64,000 bases of DNA from Closterium sp. NIES-65 (lineage: Eukaryota > Streptophyta > Zygnematophyceae > Desmidiales > Closteriaceae): assembly GCA_948144175.1 (NCBI GenBank), contig CANXME010002150.1:33501-97500 (forward strand), read 5' to 3'. The position numbers and the translations under genes are program-made. This document shows, piece after piece, positions 55,431-64,000 of this stretch. A model generated the notes under the pieces. That model was not told the origin of the DNA. It made no database searches and worked only from the letters and a program-made list of their open reading frames with translations. Every line of letters starts with the position of its first letter. Within the stretch, counting starts at the first letter, position 1.

Positions 55431-56040
55431 AAGCCCCTCGATATTGGCCGGGTTTCTTTGGTGGGCTCTAAGGTAGGTGTGAGCCCTTGCACGGACCCCT
55501 ACCTTCCCCAGACCCCCATTTTTTTCATTTCGGTCATGCCCTTGGCTTTCATCAGGGACCTTTTAGGGATCTAGAGTGGGTGTGGGTCCTTGCAAAGGCC
55601 CCTACCTTCCCTAGAGCCCTTTTTTCTTTTGGACAAAAGAATCAGTTCTCGACCGGGGTTCTTCTTGGTCCCTAGAGTGGGTGTGGGTCATTGCACGGGC
55701 CCCTACCTTCCATAGAGCTCTTCTCTTCTTTTGGTCACACCTTTAGTTTTGACCGGGGTCCTCTGAGGGCTCTAGGGTGGGTGTGGGTCCTTGCACGAGC
55801 CCCTACCTTCCATAGAGCCCTTTTATTTCTTCCATTCTTTGTCACACCTTTGGTTTTTTACCAGAATTCCGTTTGGGCTCTAGGGTGGCAGTGGGTACTT
55901 GCACGGACTCCTACCTTCCATTGAGCCCCCCCCCTCCCCCCCCCCCCCCCATTTTAGTTTTTATTTGAAGAAAACATTGGGTTTTGATCGGGTTTGATCA
56001 AGCATGGGGTCTGGGGTGGGTGTGGGTCCTTTTGACCGGC
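55431..56040. repeat. ~102-bp tandem repeat with poly-C tract
   Basis: Five to six units with GGGTGTGGGTCCTTGCACGG, CCCCTACCTTCCATAGAGCC and TTTTGACCGGGGT. Repeats of the first word lie at about 55478, 55578, 55680, 55782 and 55889. A C-rich run with a single T interruption (about 55926-55950) may be assembly- or slippage-prone. Confidence 0.88.
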
Positions 56041-57050
56041 TCAAAATGAGATAAGCACTGCAGTGAAATAGCCTAGGTCGAACTCCATACTTGCACGGGC
56101 TCGGATGGGTTCCGGGACCTCTTTTTCCCAATGCGGAGGCCTGCATGACCCGGGGGGGGGGTCAGTCGGGATGGAACTACTGTTGTACATGTTCATATCC
56201 ATCCCAGGGGTCTCTTTGACTGGCTGGAAATGAGGCAAGCACTCCAATGAAACGGCCAAGGTTGAACTCCTTACTTACACGGGCTCGGATGGGCTTCGGG
56301 AACTCTTTTTCCTGGTGGAAAGGCCTGCATGATCGAAGAGAGGTGTCAATTGGGGTTGGAACTACATTTGCACGGTTTCAATATCCATCCCAAGGATCGT
56401 TTTGACCAGTTGGAATGGGCCAAGTACACCAATGAACCGGCAAAGGACAAACGCCACCCTTGCATTGGCTCAGATGGGCTCCGGGGCCTCTTTCGCCCTA
56501 TGGAAAGGCCTGGATGACCAGTCAAAACCTTCACTCAGGGTAAGGAATACCTCTGTACGGGTTCATATTCATCCCAAGGGTCCTTTCCAACGGCTGGAAT
56601 GAGCCAAGCACTCCAATGAACCGGCCAAGGTCAAACTCCACCCTTGCACGGGCTGGGATGGGCTCCGAAACCTCTTCTTTCCGGTGGAAGTACCTTCATG
56701 GCTGGAGGAAGGTGACAAACAGGGTAAGGACTACCTTTGTACGGGTTCATATCCACCCCAAGGGTCCTTCTGACTGGCCAGAATGAGCCAAGCACTCCAA
56801 TGAACCGGCCAAGGTCAAACTCCACCCTTGCACTGGCTGGGATGGGCTCTAGGACCTTTTTTTCCCGGTGGAAAGGCCTGGATGACAGGGGGGAATTGTC
56901 AAACTATGTAAGAACTACCTTTCTATGGGTTCATATCCATCCCAGAGGTCCTTTTGACTAGCTGGAATGAGCCAAGCACTTTAATGACCGAGTGGATTTG
57001 GGCTCAATGTTAAAATCCACCTTTCCACTGGTACATATCCATCCCAAGAT
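56041..57050. repeat. 184-bp tandem satellite, left block
   Basis: About five units with CACGGGCTCGGATGGGCTCC, CATATCCATCCCAAGGGTCC and GACCGGCTGGAATGAG. The GGATGGG words fall 183-186 bp apart. The last few bases (GCCCCAAATGATGGTG) belong to the 104-bp satellite family. It is interrupted by the gypsy element and resumes at 61480. Confidence 0.92.
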
Positions 57051-57069
57051 TGCCCCAAATGATGGTGTA

Positions 57070-57525
57070 AAGAAAATCCCTTTTCCTTACTTCGCATCCA
57101 TGCTCAACGCGTACATCACTGTAGCACCACAGTCAGCACCGTTACCACTCGCACTCCTTGCATCGACAATCCGCCCGCCACCTTTGCACGTCGCACCCCG
57201 ACCTCACGGCTCGGCGGGTAACCCGCGCTCCGGGCCTCCGCTTCGACACTTTTCTCAACTTCAGTCCCAGGCCCGTTCGCGCGACAACCACAGTCCATTA
57301 CCGTTACCACTGTAGTTTCGCTATATATTCTTCGCTCATGCCTTTCGTTCATTGTAATCTTGCTTCGATAGTGCATATCTCATTCGTTCACTCAATTGCA
57401 CTCGTAATTGTTGGTATTCAGAGCCTACGATCTCTTCTCGGACCGCACCCACACCTTCGCTTCCCCACTATCTCAATTTTTTGGGGGAGTAGACGTCTCT
57501 TAGCGACACAGCACCGCCGCTCGTA
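57070..57525 (+). mobile_element. Gypsy-1 5' end: putative LTR remnant, primer-binding site and leader
   Basis: TGGTATTCAGAGCC at 57412-57425 is an initiator tRNA-Met-type primer-binding site with one extra T. The ~330 bp upstream, with a TATATATTCTTCGC region near 57323, may be the end of the 5' LTR. With no 3' LTR in the window its limits cannot be set. The leader follows to gag. Confidence 0.55.
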
Positions 57526-58770
57526 GTGCTCTCTCGTAAGCACGCACGGCCACGATCGAGGCTCTCACTGAGCTCGCCCGACACCCCCGCCGTGGCGGAA
57601 TTCACACTCGCTACATTGACGCAGGAGCAACTCGACCGTCTGGTGCGCCAACTTGAAGATTCGGCGCTCGAAATTGCGACGCTCACGGCAGAACGTGACT
57701 CCACACATCAGCAAACAACGATGAACACTCCAGCGCCACCACACGCACCGACAAATGCACCTGCACAATCGGACGAGCCGATCGTCATCTCGTCTGGCAC
57801 ACCAACACAAAACAACAGCGTGGGACAGCGCTTGGGCATAGCCAGCCATGGCGCCGCCCAACTGATGCCTGGCATGGGAGGAAACAGGGTCGCACCAAGC
57901 CCGTGGGAGCCTCGCGAAGCCCGTCGGCACATGGAGTTTGCAGCGACAAATGGCGAACAGGCCATTATGGCACCAATGTCACTCAAGCCACAACACCCGC
58001 CCTGCTTCGACCCGAGCCAGCGTGGAGGTCCGACGGTTCAATCGTGGGTCTTCATGATGAACGTCTTATTCGACGCGAATTACGTCGAGTCGGACGCAGC
58101 GAAGACTCGGTATGCCGTTTCGCTACTAAGGGGCCCCGCCATGGACTGGTGGCGAATCATCGTGACGTCGCCATGCGCCTACGAGCCATCGTCGTAAGAG
58201 GAAGGGCCCACGGGTCCAGCTATCACCTGGAGTTCATTCTGCGAGACCGCCCAATACAGCACGTGGGATGCGTGGTGCGCAGGGCTTCGGGCGCGTTTCG
58301 AGCCAATCGCGGCTTCTATTTTGGCGCGTCAGAGATTGCGTACTAGGCGGCAGCTCGGATCGGTTCAAGACTATACGAGTGGTTTTCTTGCATTATGCGA
58401 GCAAGTCGGCTACATGCACGAAGCGGAGCGGGTGGACCGTTACGTCGGAGGGCTGAAGCCGGACATCTCGCACAAAATCATGCTACGCGGGCTCTCGAAA
58501 TTCAACGAGATCTTCGCGCTCGCCGAGAAAATCGACATTTTACGCCGTCCCAGACCAGGGTCCTACTATGGACATCGTCCTTGGGGACCGATCGAGCACG
58601 CCACTATACACGCTGTTGCGAGGAATGCAGCTGCCGTGCCGTTTAAGGGGCGCTGCTTTGCTTGCAACAGGCCGGGCCATCGCAAGAGCAAATGCCCAGA
58701 GGAGCTAAGGCGCCGCGGAGCAGAGCAGGGGAGGGAGTCTCCAAGGCAGGGAAACGCCAGCAGCCAGTAG
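57526..58770 (+). pseudogene. Gypsy-1 gag
   Basis: One frame from about 57526 to TAG 58768-58770, broken only by TAA at 58195-58197. Early part: a Leu/Glu coiled-coil-like stretch (LTQEQLDRLVRQLEDSALEI). Capsid block: PPCFDPSQRGGPTVQSWVFM, DANYVESDAAKTRYAVSLLR and GPAMDWW. After the stop come DAWCAGLRARFEP, DYTSGFLALCEQVG, a zinc knuckle CFACNRPGHRKSKC (C-X2-C-X4-H-X4-C), then a basic tail. No in-frame ATG occurs before 57721, so the true start is uncertain. It overlaps the pol frame by about 110 bp in the -1 frame, compatible with programmed frameshifting in the ancestor. Confidence 0.85.
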
Positions 58771-59489
58771 GAATCGGGCCAACTACTGACGAGACTGCCT
58801 ACTCGCCCAACCCCACCGACCCTGAGCGAGTCACAGTACCGATTCATGCTATCGATCGGACTCGGACGAATAAGGAGGGTACAGCGACGGATTGCCCAGT
58901 ACTGATCCACGGGAAAATACAGGGAGCAGCAGTGAAGATTTTTATCGATGGAGGAGCAAGCCACCGTTTAGTTAATACCGCAACCGCATGAAAACTACAA
59001 ATGACACTTAGCCGTTGCTTAACGGAGATAGACGCACGCTTAGTCGACGGCACGCCACTGGCCATACGGAAAAAGGTAGAGAGAGTCAAAGTCTGTTGCG
59101 GGGGGAATTTTGGGTTTACACAGGAAATGCTCGCAACAACACTGGATGGGCACGACATTTTACTGGGGCGCGATTGGCTGCGACGGTATAACCCACGAAT
59201 TGACTGGGCGACGGGTAGCTGCACCGCGCGAAGTAGTGGTAACTGGGTCAAACTACATCGCTGGCAGTCGCCCGAGTCTTCAACGGTACACGTCAACGCC
59301 ATCACAATGAAACGGGCTGTCGCTGCTGGAGCTGACGTGTACGCAGTAGACATCGCAGTAGTAGAGGAAGCAGAGCAGCCGAGTGATTTCAAGAAAATGC
59401 TGGCAGCCGTACCGCCCGAATTACAGGAACTATTGAAACGGTACCCCGGGATTTTCCCCGACGACTTACCGGAAGGACTGCCACCTTAG
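58662..59489 (+). pseudogene. Gypsy-1 protease and PR-RT spacer
   Basis: Pol frame -1 relative to gag. The protease motif is IFIDGGASHRLV (D-G-G in place of the usual D-S/T-G) at about 58937-58972, and the flap/ILG-like motif is HDILLGRDWLRRYNPRIDWA near 59152-59211. The spacer SDFKKMLAAVPPELQELLKR and PGIFPDDLPEGLPP ends at TAG 59487-59489. A TGA at 58989-58991 also interrupts. Both stops are in the same frame as RT. Confidence 0.85.
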
Positions 59490-60236
59490 CGAGCACATGA
59501 CCACCGAATCGAATTAGAACCGGGGGCACAGCGGACCGTACAGCGCCAGTTCAGACTGACACAGCCCGAGCTCCACGAACTAAGGAAGCAGTTAAATTAC
59601 TTGTTAGAGAAAAAATTCATCCGACCGAGCTCGTCACCGTTCGCCGTACCGATACTGTTCACGCCGAGAAAAGACGGGGGTTTTTGTATATGTATCGACT
59701 ATGGAGCACTGAACAGGGTAACATTCAAGTCGCGGTACCCCATTCCCCGCGTCGACGAACTGATCGACCAACTGCGAACAGCACGGGTTTTTTCGAAAAT
59801 CGATTTACGGGGAGGTTACCATCAGATTAGAGTCGAACCATCGGACTGCGCCAAAACGGTCTTCAGGACTAGGTACGGGTCGTTCGAGTACACTGTGATG
59901 CCATTCGGGCTGACCAACGCACTGGAGACTTTTCAGATGACCATTAACGAGGCCTTCGGGCCGCTCTTAGGTAAATGTGTCATAGTTTACCTCGACGATA
60001 TCCTAGTTTACAGTCGGGATAAGCAGCAGCACTTAGCAGATCTGGGAGCAGTGTTTAAGGTTTTAGACGAGCAGAGATTACTGACCAAGGGTTCCAAGTG
60101 CGATTTCTTCCAGGATAGGTTAGAATTTTTGGGGCACGTTATTTCGGAGGCTGGAGTTGAAATCGACCCAAAGAAGCTGGATACGGTAAAAGCGTGGCGT
60201 CCCCCGACGAACATCACGGAGCTGCAGAGTTTTTAA
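59490..60236 (+). pseudogene. Gypsy-1 reverse transcriptase
   Basis: Opens with HRIELEPGAQRTVQRQFRLT and continues with SSSPFAVPILFTPRKDGGF, SRYPIPRVDELIDQLRTARV, FSKIDLRGGYHQIRVEPSDC, FRTRYGSFEYTVMPFGLTNA, the catalytic VIVYLDDILVYSRD (YLDD at 59988-59999) and FLGHVISEAGVEIDPKKL. All core RT motifs of Ty3/gypsy are intact. TAA at 60234-60236 (in the context LQSF-stop-GFVNYVRQF, normally Leu) separates it from RNase H without shifting frame. Confidence 0.92.
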
Positions 60237-60790
60237 GGGTTCGTTAATTATGTGCGCCAGTTCGTCCCCGATATGGCACGGTTAACTGCCCCACTGACGG
60301 ACTTACTACGGAAGGGGATCGCTTTTACGTGGGGGGAGAAAGAGCATGCTGCCTTCTCTGCCCTGAAAAATGTTCTCTGTTCACTGCCCGTCCTGCGCAT
60401 CGCCGACCCGCACCGCCCATTCGAAGTAGTTACCAACGCAAGCGATATCCCCATTGGAGCTGTACTGCTACAGGATTTCGGCAATGGCCTACAACCTATC
60501 GCATACGAGTCACGAAAACTACATCCGCGCAAGAAAAATTACCCGATACACGACCGCGAAATGCTTGGGATCGTGCACGCGTTCAACGTATGGCGCTGCT
60601 ACTTGATTGGCGCGGACGTGACAATACGGACAGACCATAAATCACTACAGTACCTCCGCGCACAGCCACACCTCAACCCACGACAGATTCACTGGCTTGA
60701 TTTCCTCGAGTCCAACTTTCACTACACGGTCACTTACAAAAAGGGAGCCTCGAACATCGCTAACGCACTGATCCGCCCCACTGCCCAGAT
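60237..60790 (+). pseudogene. Gypsy-1 RNase H
   Basis: Same frame as RT: FVNYVRQFVPDMARLTAPLT, GIAFTWGEKEHAAFSALKNV, FEVVTNASDIPIGAVLLQDF (usually T-DAS, here TNAS), YPIHDREMLGIVHAFNVWRC, IRTDHKSLQYLRAQPHLNPR and VTYKKGASNIANALIRP (usually ADALSR). Two catalytic-position changes suggest loss of activity: Asp to Asn in TDAS, and the altered ADALSR terminus. Confidence 0.9.
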
Positions 60791-61387
60791 CCACACAATA
60801 CTACTCGCCCAGGCAAGCCCACTACTGACAGGCCTATTTATCCTTGGGTACCAAACAGATCCATTCTTCATAGGAGGAAATTCGCAGCAGTTCACAGCAG
60901 CAAGGGGAGTCTATTACGTAAAAGCCGGGACTGGCCGCATTTGGGTACCTGGTTACACACTGCTACGGGAATTACTGTTACAGGAGGCACACGACAGAGT
61001 TACCTCAGGGCATTTCGGAGTAGAAAAAACACGGCAGCAGCTGCAGCGGTATTATTACTGGCCTGAAATGTTGACCGACATACAACGATATGTGGCATCA
61101 TGTCCCACTTGTCAGGTCATGAAATCATCACGACAGCGGCCGGCGGGATAGTTGCAGCCGATACTACCCCCAGAGCGTGCTTGGCAGCAGGTGACGATGG
61201 ACTTCGTCCAGGGTTACCGGCCGGGGCGAGTGGAAACGACGCGATCATGGTCGTCGTCGATCGACTGACGAAAATGGCACATTTCGCAGCCTTCAACAAA
61301 TCAATCACAGCCGAAGAAACAGCACGCCTCTTCATCTCCACCGTCGTTCGACTGCACGGGATACCAGCCGTGATCTTCAGCAACCGC
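60791..61387 (+). pseudogene. Gypsy-1 integrase, truncated
   Basis: HHCC zinc-binding region (AHDRVTSGHFGVEKTRQQLQ through YVASCPTCQVMK) followed by TAG 61149-61151, then the catalytic core start (AWQQVTMDFVQGYRP, first Asp). After a frameshift near 61215 it reads AIMVVVDRLTKMAHFAAFNK, and HGIPAVIFSNRN corresponds to the usual V-SDRD, with Asn for Asp. The element ends there and joins 102-bp-type repeat DNA. The rest of integrase and the 3' LTR are gone. Confidence 0.9.
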
Positions 61388-61480
61388 AACCCACACCCTC
61401 CCTAGAGCCCTTTACTCTATGGGTCGCACCTTCCTTCACGGCCGGTTGTGGTTCATGGGCTCTAGGGTGACCGGTGGGAA
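61388..61480. repeat. 102-bp-type repeat piece at the gypsy-1 truncation
   Basis: CCCTAGAGCCCTTTACTCT and GGGCTCTAGGGTG echo the 102-bp repeat at 55431-56040. Confidence 0.65.
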
Positions 61481-63080
61481 ACGTAGACCAGGGCGGGGGC
61501 AGGATTTCTATGCGTTCGTATCAACCCCAAGGGTCCTTTTGACCGGCTGGAATGAGATGCATACTCCAATCAACCGGGGGGTTCGGGCCCAAGGTTCAAA
61601 TCCACCCTTGCACGGGCTCGGATGGGCTCATGAGCTTGCTTTTCACGGTGGAAAGCTCGAAGTGACCGGGGGGAAACATAGAACAGGGCGGTTTCAAGCT
61701 ATCTACGAGGTTCCTATCAACCCAGAGGGTCCTTTTGAATGGCGAGAATGAGGCAAGCGCTCAAATCAAGGCTGAATTCCACCGTTGCACGGGCACGGAT
61801 GGGGTCCGGGACCTCTTTTTCCCAGTGCAAAGGCCCGGATGACCGGGGAGAAGTGTAAAGCAGGGTGGGAGCTTCCTGTTCTCGGGTTCCTATCCATCCC
61901 AAGGGTTCTTTTGACCGGCTGGAATGAGGCAAACGCTCCAATGGACCGGCCAAGGTTGAATTCCACCCTTGCACGGGCTCGGATGGGCTCCGGGACCTCC
62001 TTTTCCCGGTGCCAATGCCCGGATGACCGGGGGGGAGTGTAAACCAGGGTGGGAGCTTCCTTTTCACGGGTTCATATTCTTCCCAAGGGTCCTTTTGACC
62101 GGCTGGAACGAGACAAACGCTCCAATGGACCGGCCAAGGTTGAATTCCACCCTTGCACGGGCTCGGGTGGGCTCCGGGACCTCTTTCTCCCAGTGCAAAG
62201 GCCCAGATGATGTGGGGCAAGTGTAAACCAGGGTGGGAGCTTCCTTTCAACGGGTTCATATCCATCCCAAGGGTCTTCTTGACCGGCTGGAATGAAACAA
62301 TTGCTCCAATGGACCGCCCAAGGTTGAAATCCACCCTTGCACGGGCTCGGATGGGCTCCGGGACCTCTTTTTCCCGGTGCAAAGACCTGGGTGACGGGGG
62401 GGAAGTGTAAACCAGGGCGGGAGCTTCCTCTCTACGGGCTCATATCCATCCCAAGGGTCCTTTTGACCGGCTGGAATGAGGCAAACGATCCAAAGGACCG
62501 GCCAGGGTTGAATTCCACCCTTGCACGGGCTCGGATGGGCTCCGGGGCCTCCTCTTCCTGGTGAAAAGGCCCGGATGACTGAGGGGAAGTGTAAACCAGG
62601 GTAGGAGCTACCTTTCCACGAGTTCATATCCGTCCCAAGGGTCTTCTTGACCGGCTGGAATGAGACAAACGATCCAAAGGACCGGCCAAGGTTGAATTCC
62701 ACCCTTGCACGGGCTCGGACGGGCTCCGGGGCCTCCTCTTCCCGGCGAAAAGGCCCGGATGTCCGGGGGGAAGTGAAAACCAGGGCGGGTGCTACCTTTC
62801 TACGGGCTCATATCCGTCCCAAGGGTCGATTTGACCGGCTGGAATGAGACAAATGATCCAAAGGACCGGCCAAGGTTAAATTCCACCCTTGCACGGGCTC
62901 AGACGGGCTCCGGGACCTCTTTTTCCCGGTGCAAAGGCCTGGATGACCGGGGGGAAGTGTAAAACAGGGTGGGAGCTACCCTTCTATGGGTTCATATCCA
63001 TCCCAAGGGTCCTTTTGACTGGCTGGAATGAGACAAACGCTCCATTGTACCGGGGGATTTAGGGGCCAAGCTCAAAATCA
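61481..63080. repeat. 184-bp tandem satellite, right block
   Basis: About eight units with a very regular period (GGCTCGGATGGG words at about 61615, 61976, 62160, 62344, 62528 and 62711). Sequence as in the left block. Confidence 0.95.
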
Positions 63081-64000
63081 CCCTTGCACGGGCTCATATC
63101 CATCTCAAGAAGGCCCCAAATGATGGTAACCCAACGTGATCCGAGTGATTGGCCCTGGAATAGGGTAGGGAACCGGGTATGTTGCCTCTCCCCAGTGCCA
63201 TGGTGGTGGGTTTCGGTTTGCCCGAAATGATGGTAACCCAACGTTATCCATGTGATTGGCCCTGGAATAGGGTAGGGAGTTGTTATCTTCTTCCCCTTGG
63301 GCCCTGGTGGGGCATTTTCAAACGCCCCAAGTGATGGTGACCAAACCTTATCCAAGTGATTGGCCCTGGAATAGGGTAGGGAGTTGTTATCTTCTCTACC
63401 TTGGGCCCTGGTGGGGCATTTCCGAACGCCCCAAATGATGGTAACCCAACGTTATGCAAGTGATTGGCCCTGGAATAGGGTGGGGAGTTGTTATCTTCTC
63501 TCCCTTGGGCCCTGGTGGGGCATTTTCAAACGCCCCAAATGATGGTAACCCAACGTTATCCAAGTGATTGGCCCTGGAATAAGGTAGGGAGTTGTTATCT
63601 TCTCTCCCTTGGGCCCTGGTGGGGCATTTTCGAACGCCCCAAATGATGGTAACCCAACGTTATCCAAGTGGTTGGCCCTGGAATAAGGTAGAGAGTTGTT
63701 ATCTTCTCTCCCTTGGGCCCTGGTGGGGCATTTTCAAACGCCCCAAATGATGCTAACCCAACGTTATCCGAGTGATTGGGCCTGGAATAGGGTAGGGAGT
63801 TGTTATGTTCTCTCCCTTGGGCCCTGGTGGGGCATTTTTGAACGCCCCAAATGATGGTAACCCAACGTTATCCGAGTGATTGGCCCTGGAATAGGGTGGG
63901 GAGTTGTTATCTTATCACCCTTGGGCCCTGGTGGGGCATTTTCAAACGCCCCAAATGATGGTAACCCAAAGTTATCCAAGTGATTGGCCCTGGAATAAGG
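63081..64000. repeat. 104-bp tandem satellite, continuing past the window end
   Basis: At least eight units with GCCCCAAATGATGGTAACCC, AACGTTATCCAAGTGATTGG and GGGAGTTGTTATCTTCTC. The word TGTTAT recurs at 63281, 63385, 63489, 63593, 63697, 63801 and 63905: exactly 104 bp each time. Units are close to identical, indicating active homogenisation. Confidence 0.97.

Noticed and set aside
58195-61151. Reassigned stop codons or an alternative genetic code
   Set aside because: All three stop codons occur in the gypsy frame, each replacing a different expected residue, and the copia copies also carry frameshifts. Ordinary decay explains it.
61600-61620. Possible tRNA or Pol III B-box (GGTTCAAATCC)
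   Set aside because: It is one variant of a 184-bp satellite unit; other units read GGTTGAATTCC, and no cloverleaf surrounds it.
63081-64000. CRISPR-like regular repeats
   Set aside because: The whole 104-bp unit is conserved, with no variable spacers. It is a eukaryotic satellite; the same holds for the 184- and 102-bp arrays.

Overview
The window looks like a gene-poor, repeat-dense stretch of a plant or streptophyte-alga nuclear genome. The evidence is Ty1/copia and Ty3/gypsy retrotransposons primed by initiator tRNA-Met (TGGTATCAGAGC), a 28S rRNA fragment whose expansion-segment flank reads like streptophyte 25S, spliceosomal GT-AG introns, and several satellites. I found no intact host gene that I would defend. 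A large charophyte genome such as Chara is my guess only.

Layout. 1-5.5 kb: two decayed copies of one copia family (here Copia3), broken by LTRs and a satellite piece. 5.5-9.7 kb: a deletion derivative of a second family (Copia1), an inverted Copia1 LTR carrying a foreign insert, and a decayed gypsy copy. 10.3-11.0 kb: an AT-rich 37-bp minisatellite that reverses orientation. 11.0-11.8 kb: the 3' end of a third copia family (Copia2, minus strand). 12.2-18.9 kb: a nearly complete but defective Copia1 element. 18.9-19.3 kb: the gag/protease piece of Copia2. 19.5-34.6 kb: segmental duplication copy A. 34.6-39.2 kb: an inverted, truncated Copia1 element fused head-to-head to half of a forward LTR. 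39.2-41.9 kb: the integrase-RT body of Copia2. 41.9-54.7 kb: duplication copy B. 54.7-64.0 kb: 31-, 102-, 184- and 104-bp satellites, interrupted at 57.1-61.4 kb by a gypsy element truncated in integrase.

Each duplication copy carries, in order: a multi-exon pseudogene on the minus strand resembling Plavaka/KDZ-type DDE transposases; a non-coding stretch with degenerate direct repeats; a Lys/Glu-rich open frame running into a GAG/GAT purine tract; an 87-bp captured piece of Copia1; a GC-rich 48-bp minisatellite array; an unrecognised ~670-bp spacer; and a 31-bp minisatellite of the same family in opposite orientation. Copy A alone also holds a solo LTR (TSD gtttc) and a 28S rRNA fragment.

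The most informative structure is the dismembered Copia2. Its reading frame leaves off at 39.17 kb and resumes at 11.80 kb, and the same 5-bp target duplication (gcgtc) with LTR ends lies at both places. About 26 kb, including duplication copy A and another Copia1 element, therefore sits between two halves of one LTR. This points to LTR-mediated unequal recombination as the origin of the duplication, unless the assembly is wrong there. I did not find a convincing new molecular system. The noteworthy items are the rearrangement history, the exchange of short pieces between satellites and transposons, and the intron-bearing transposase-like pseudogene.
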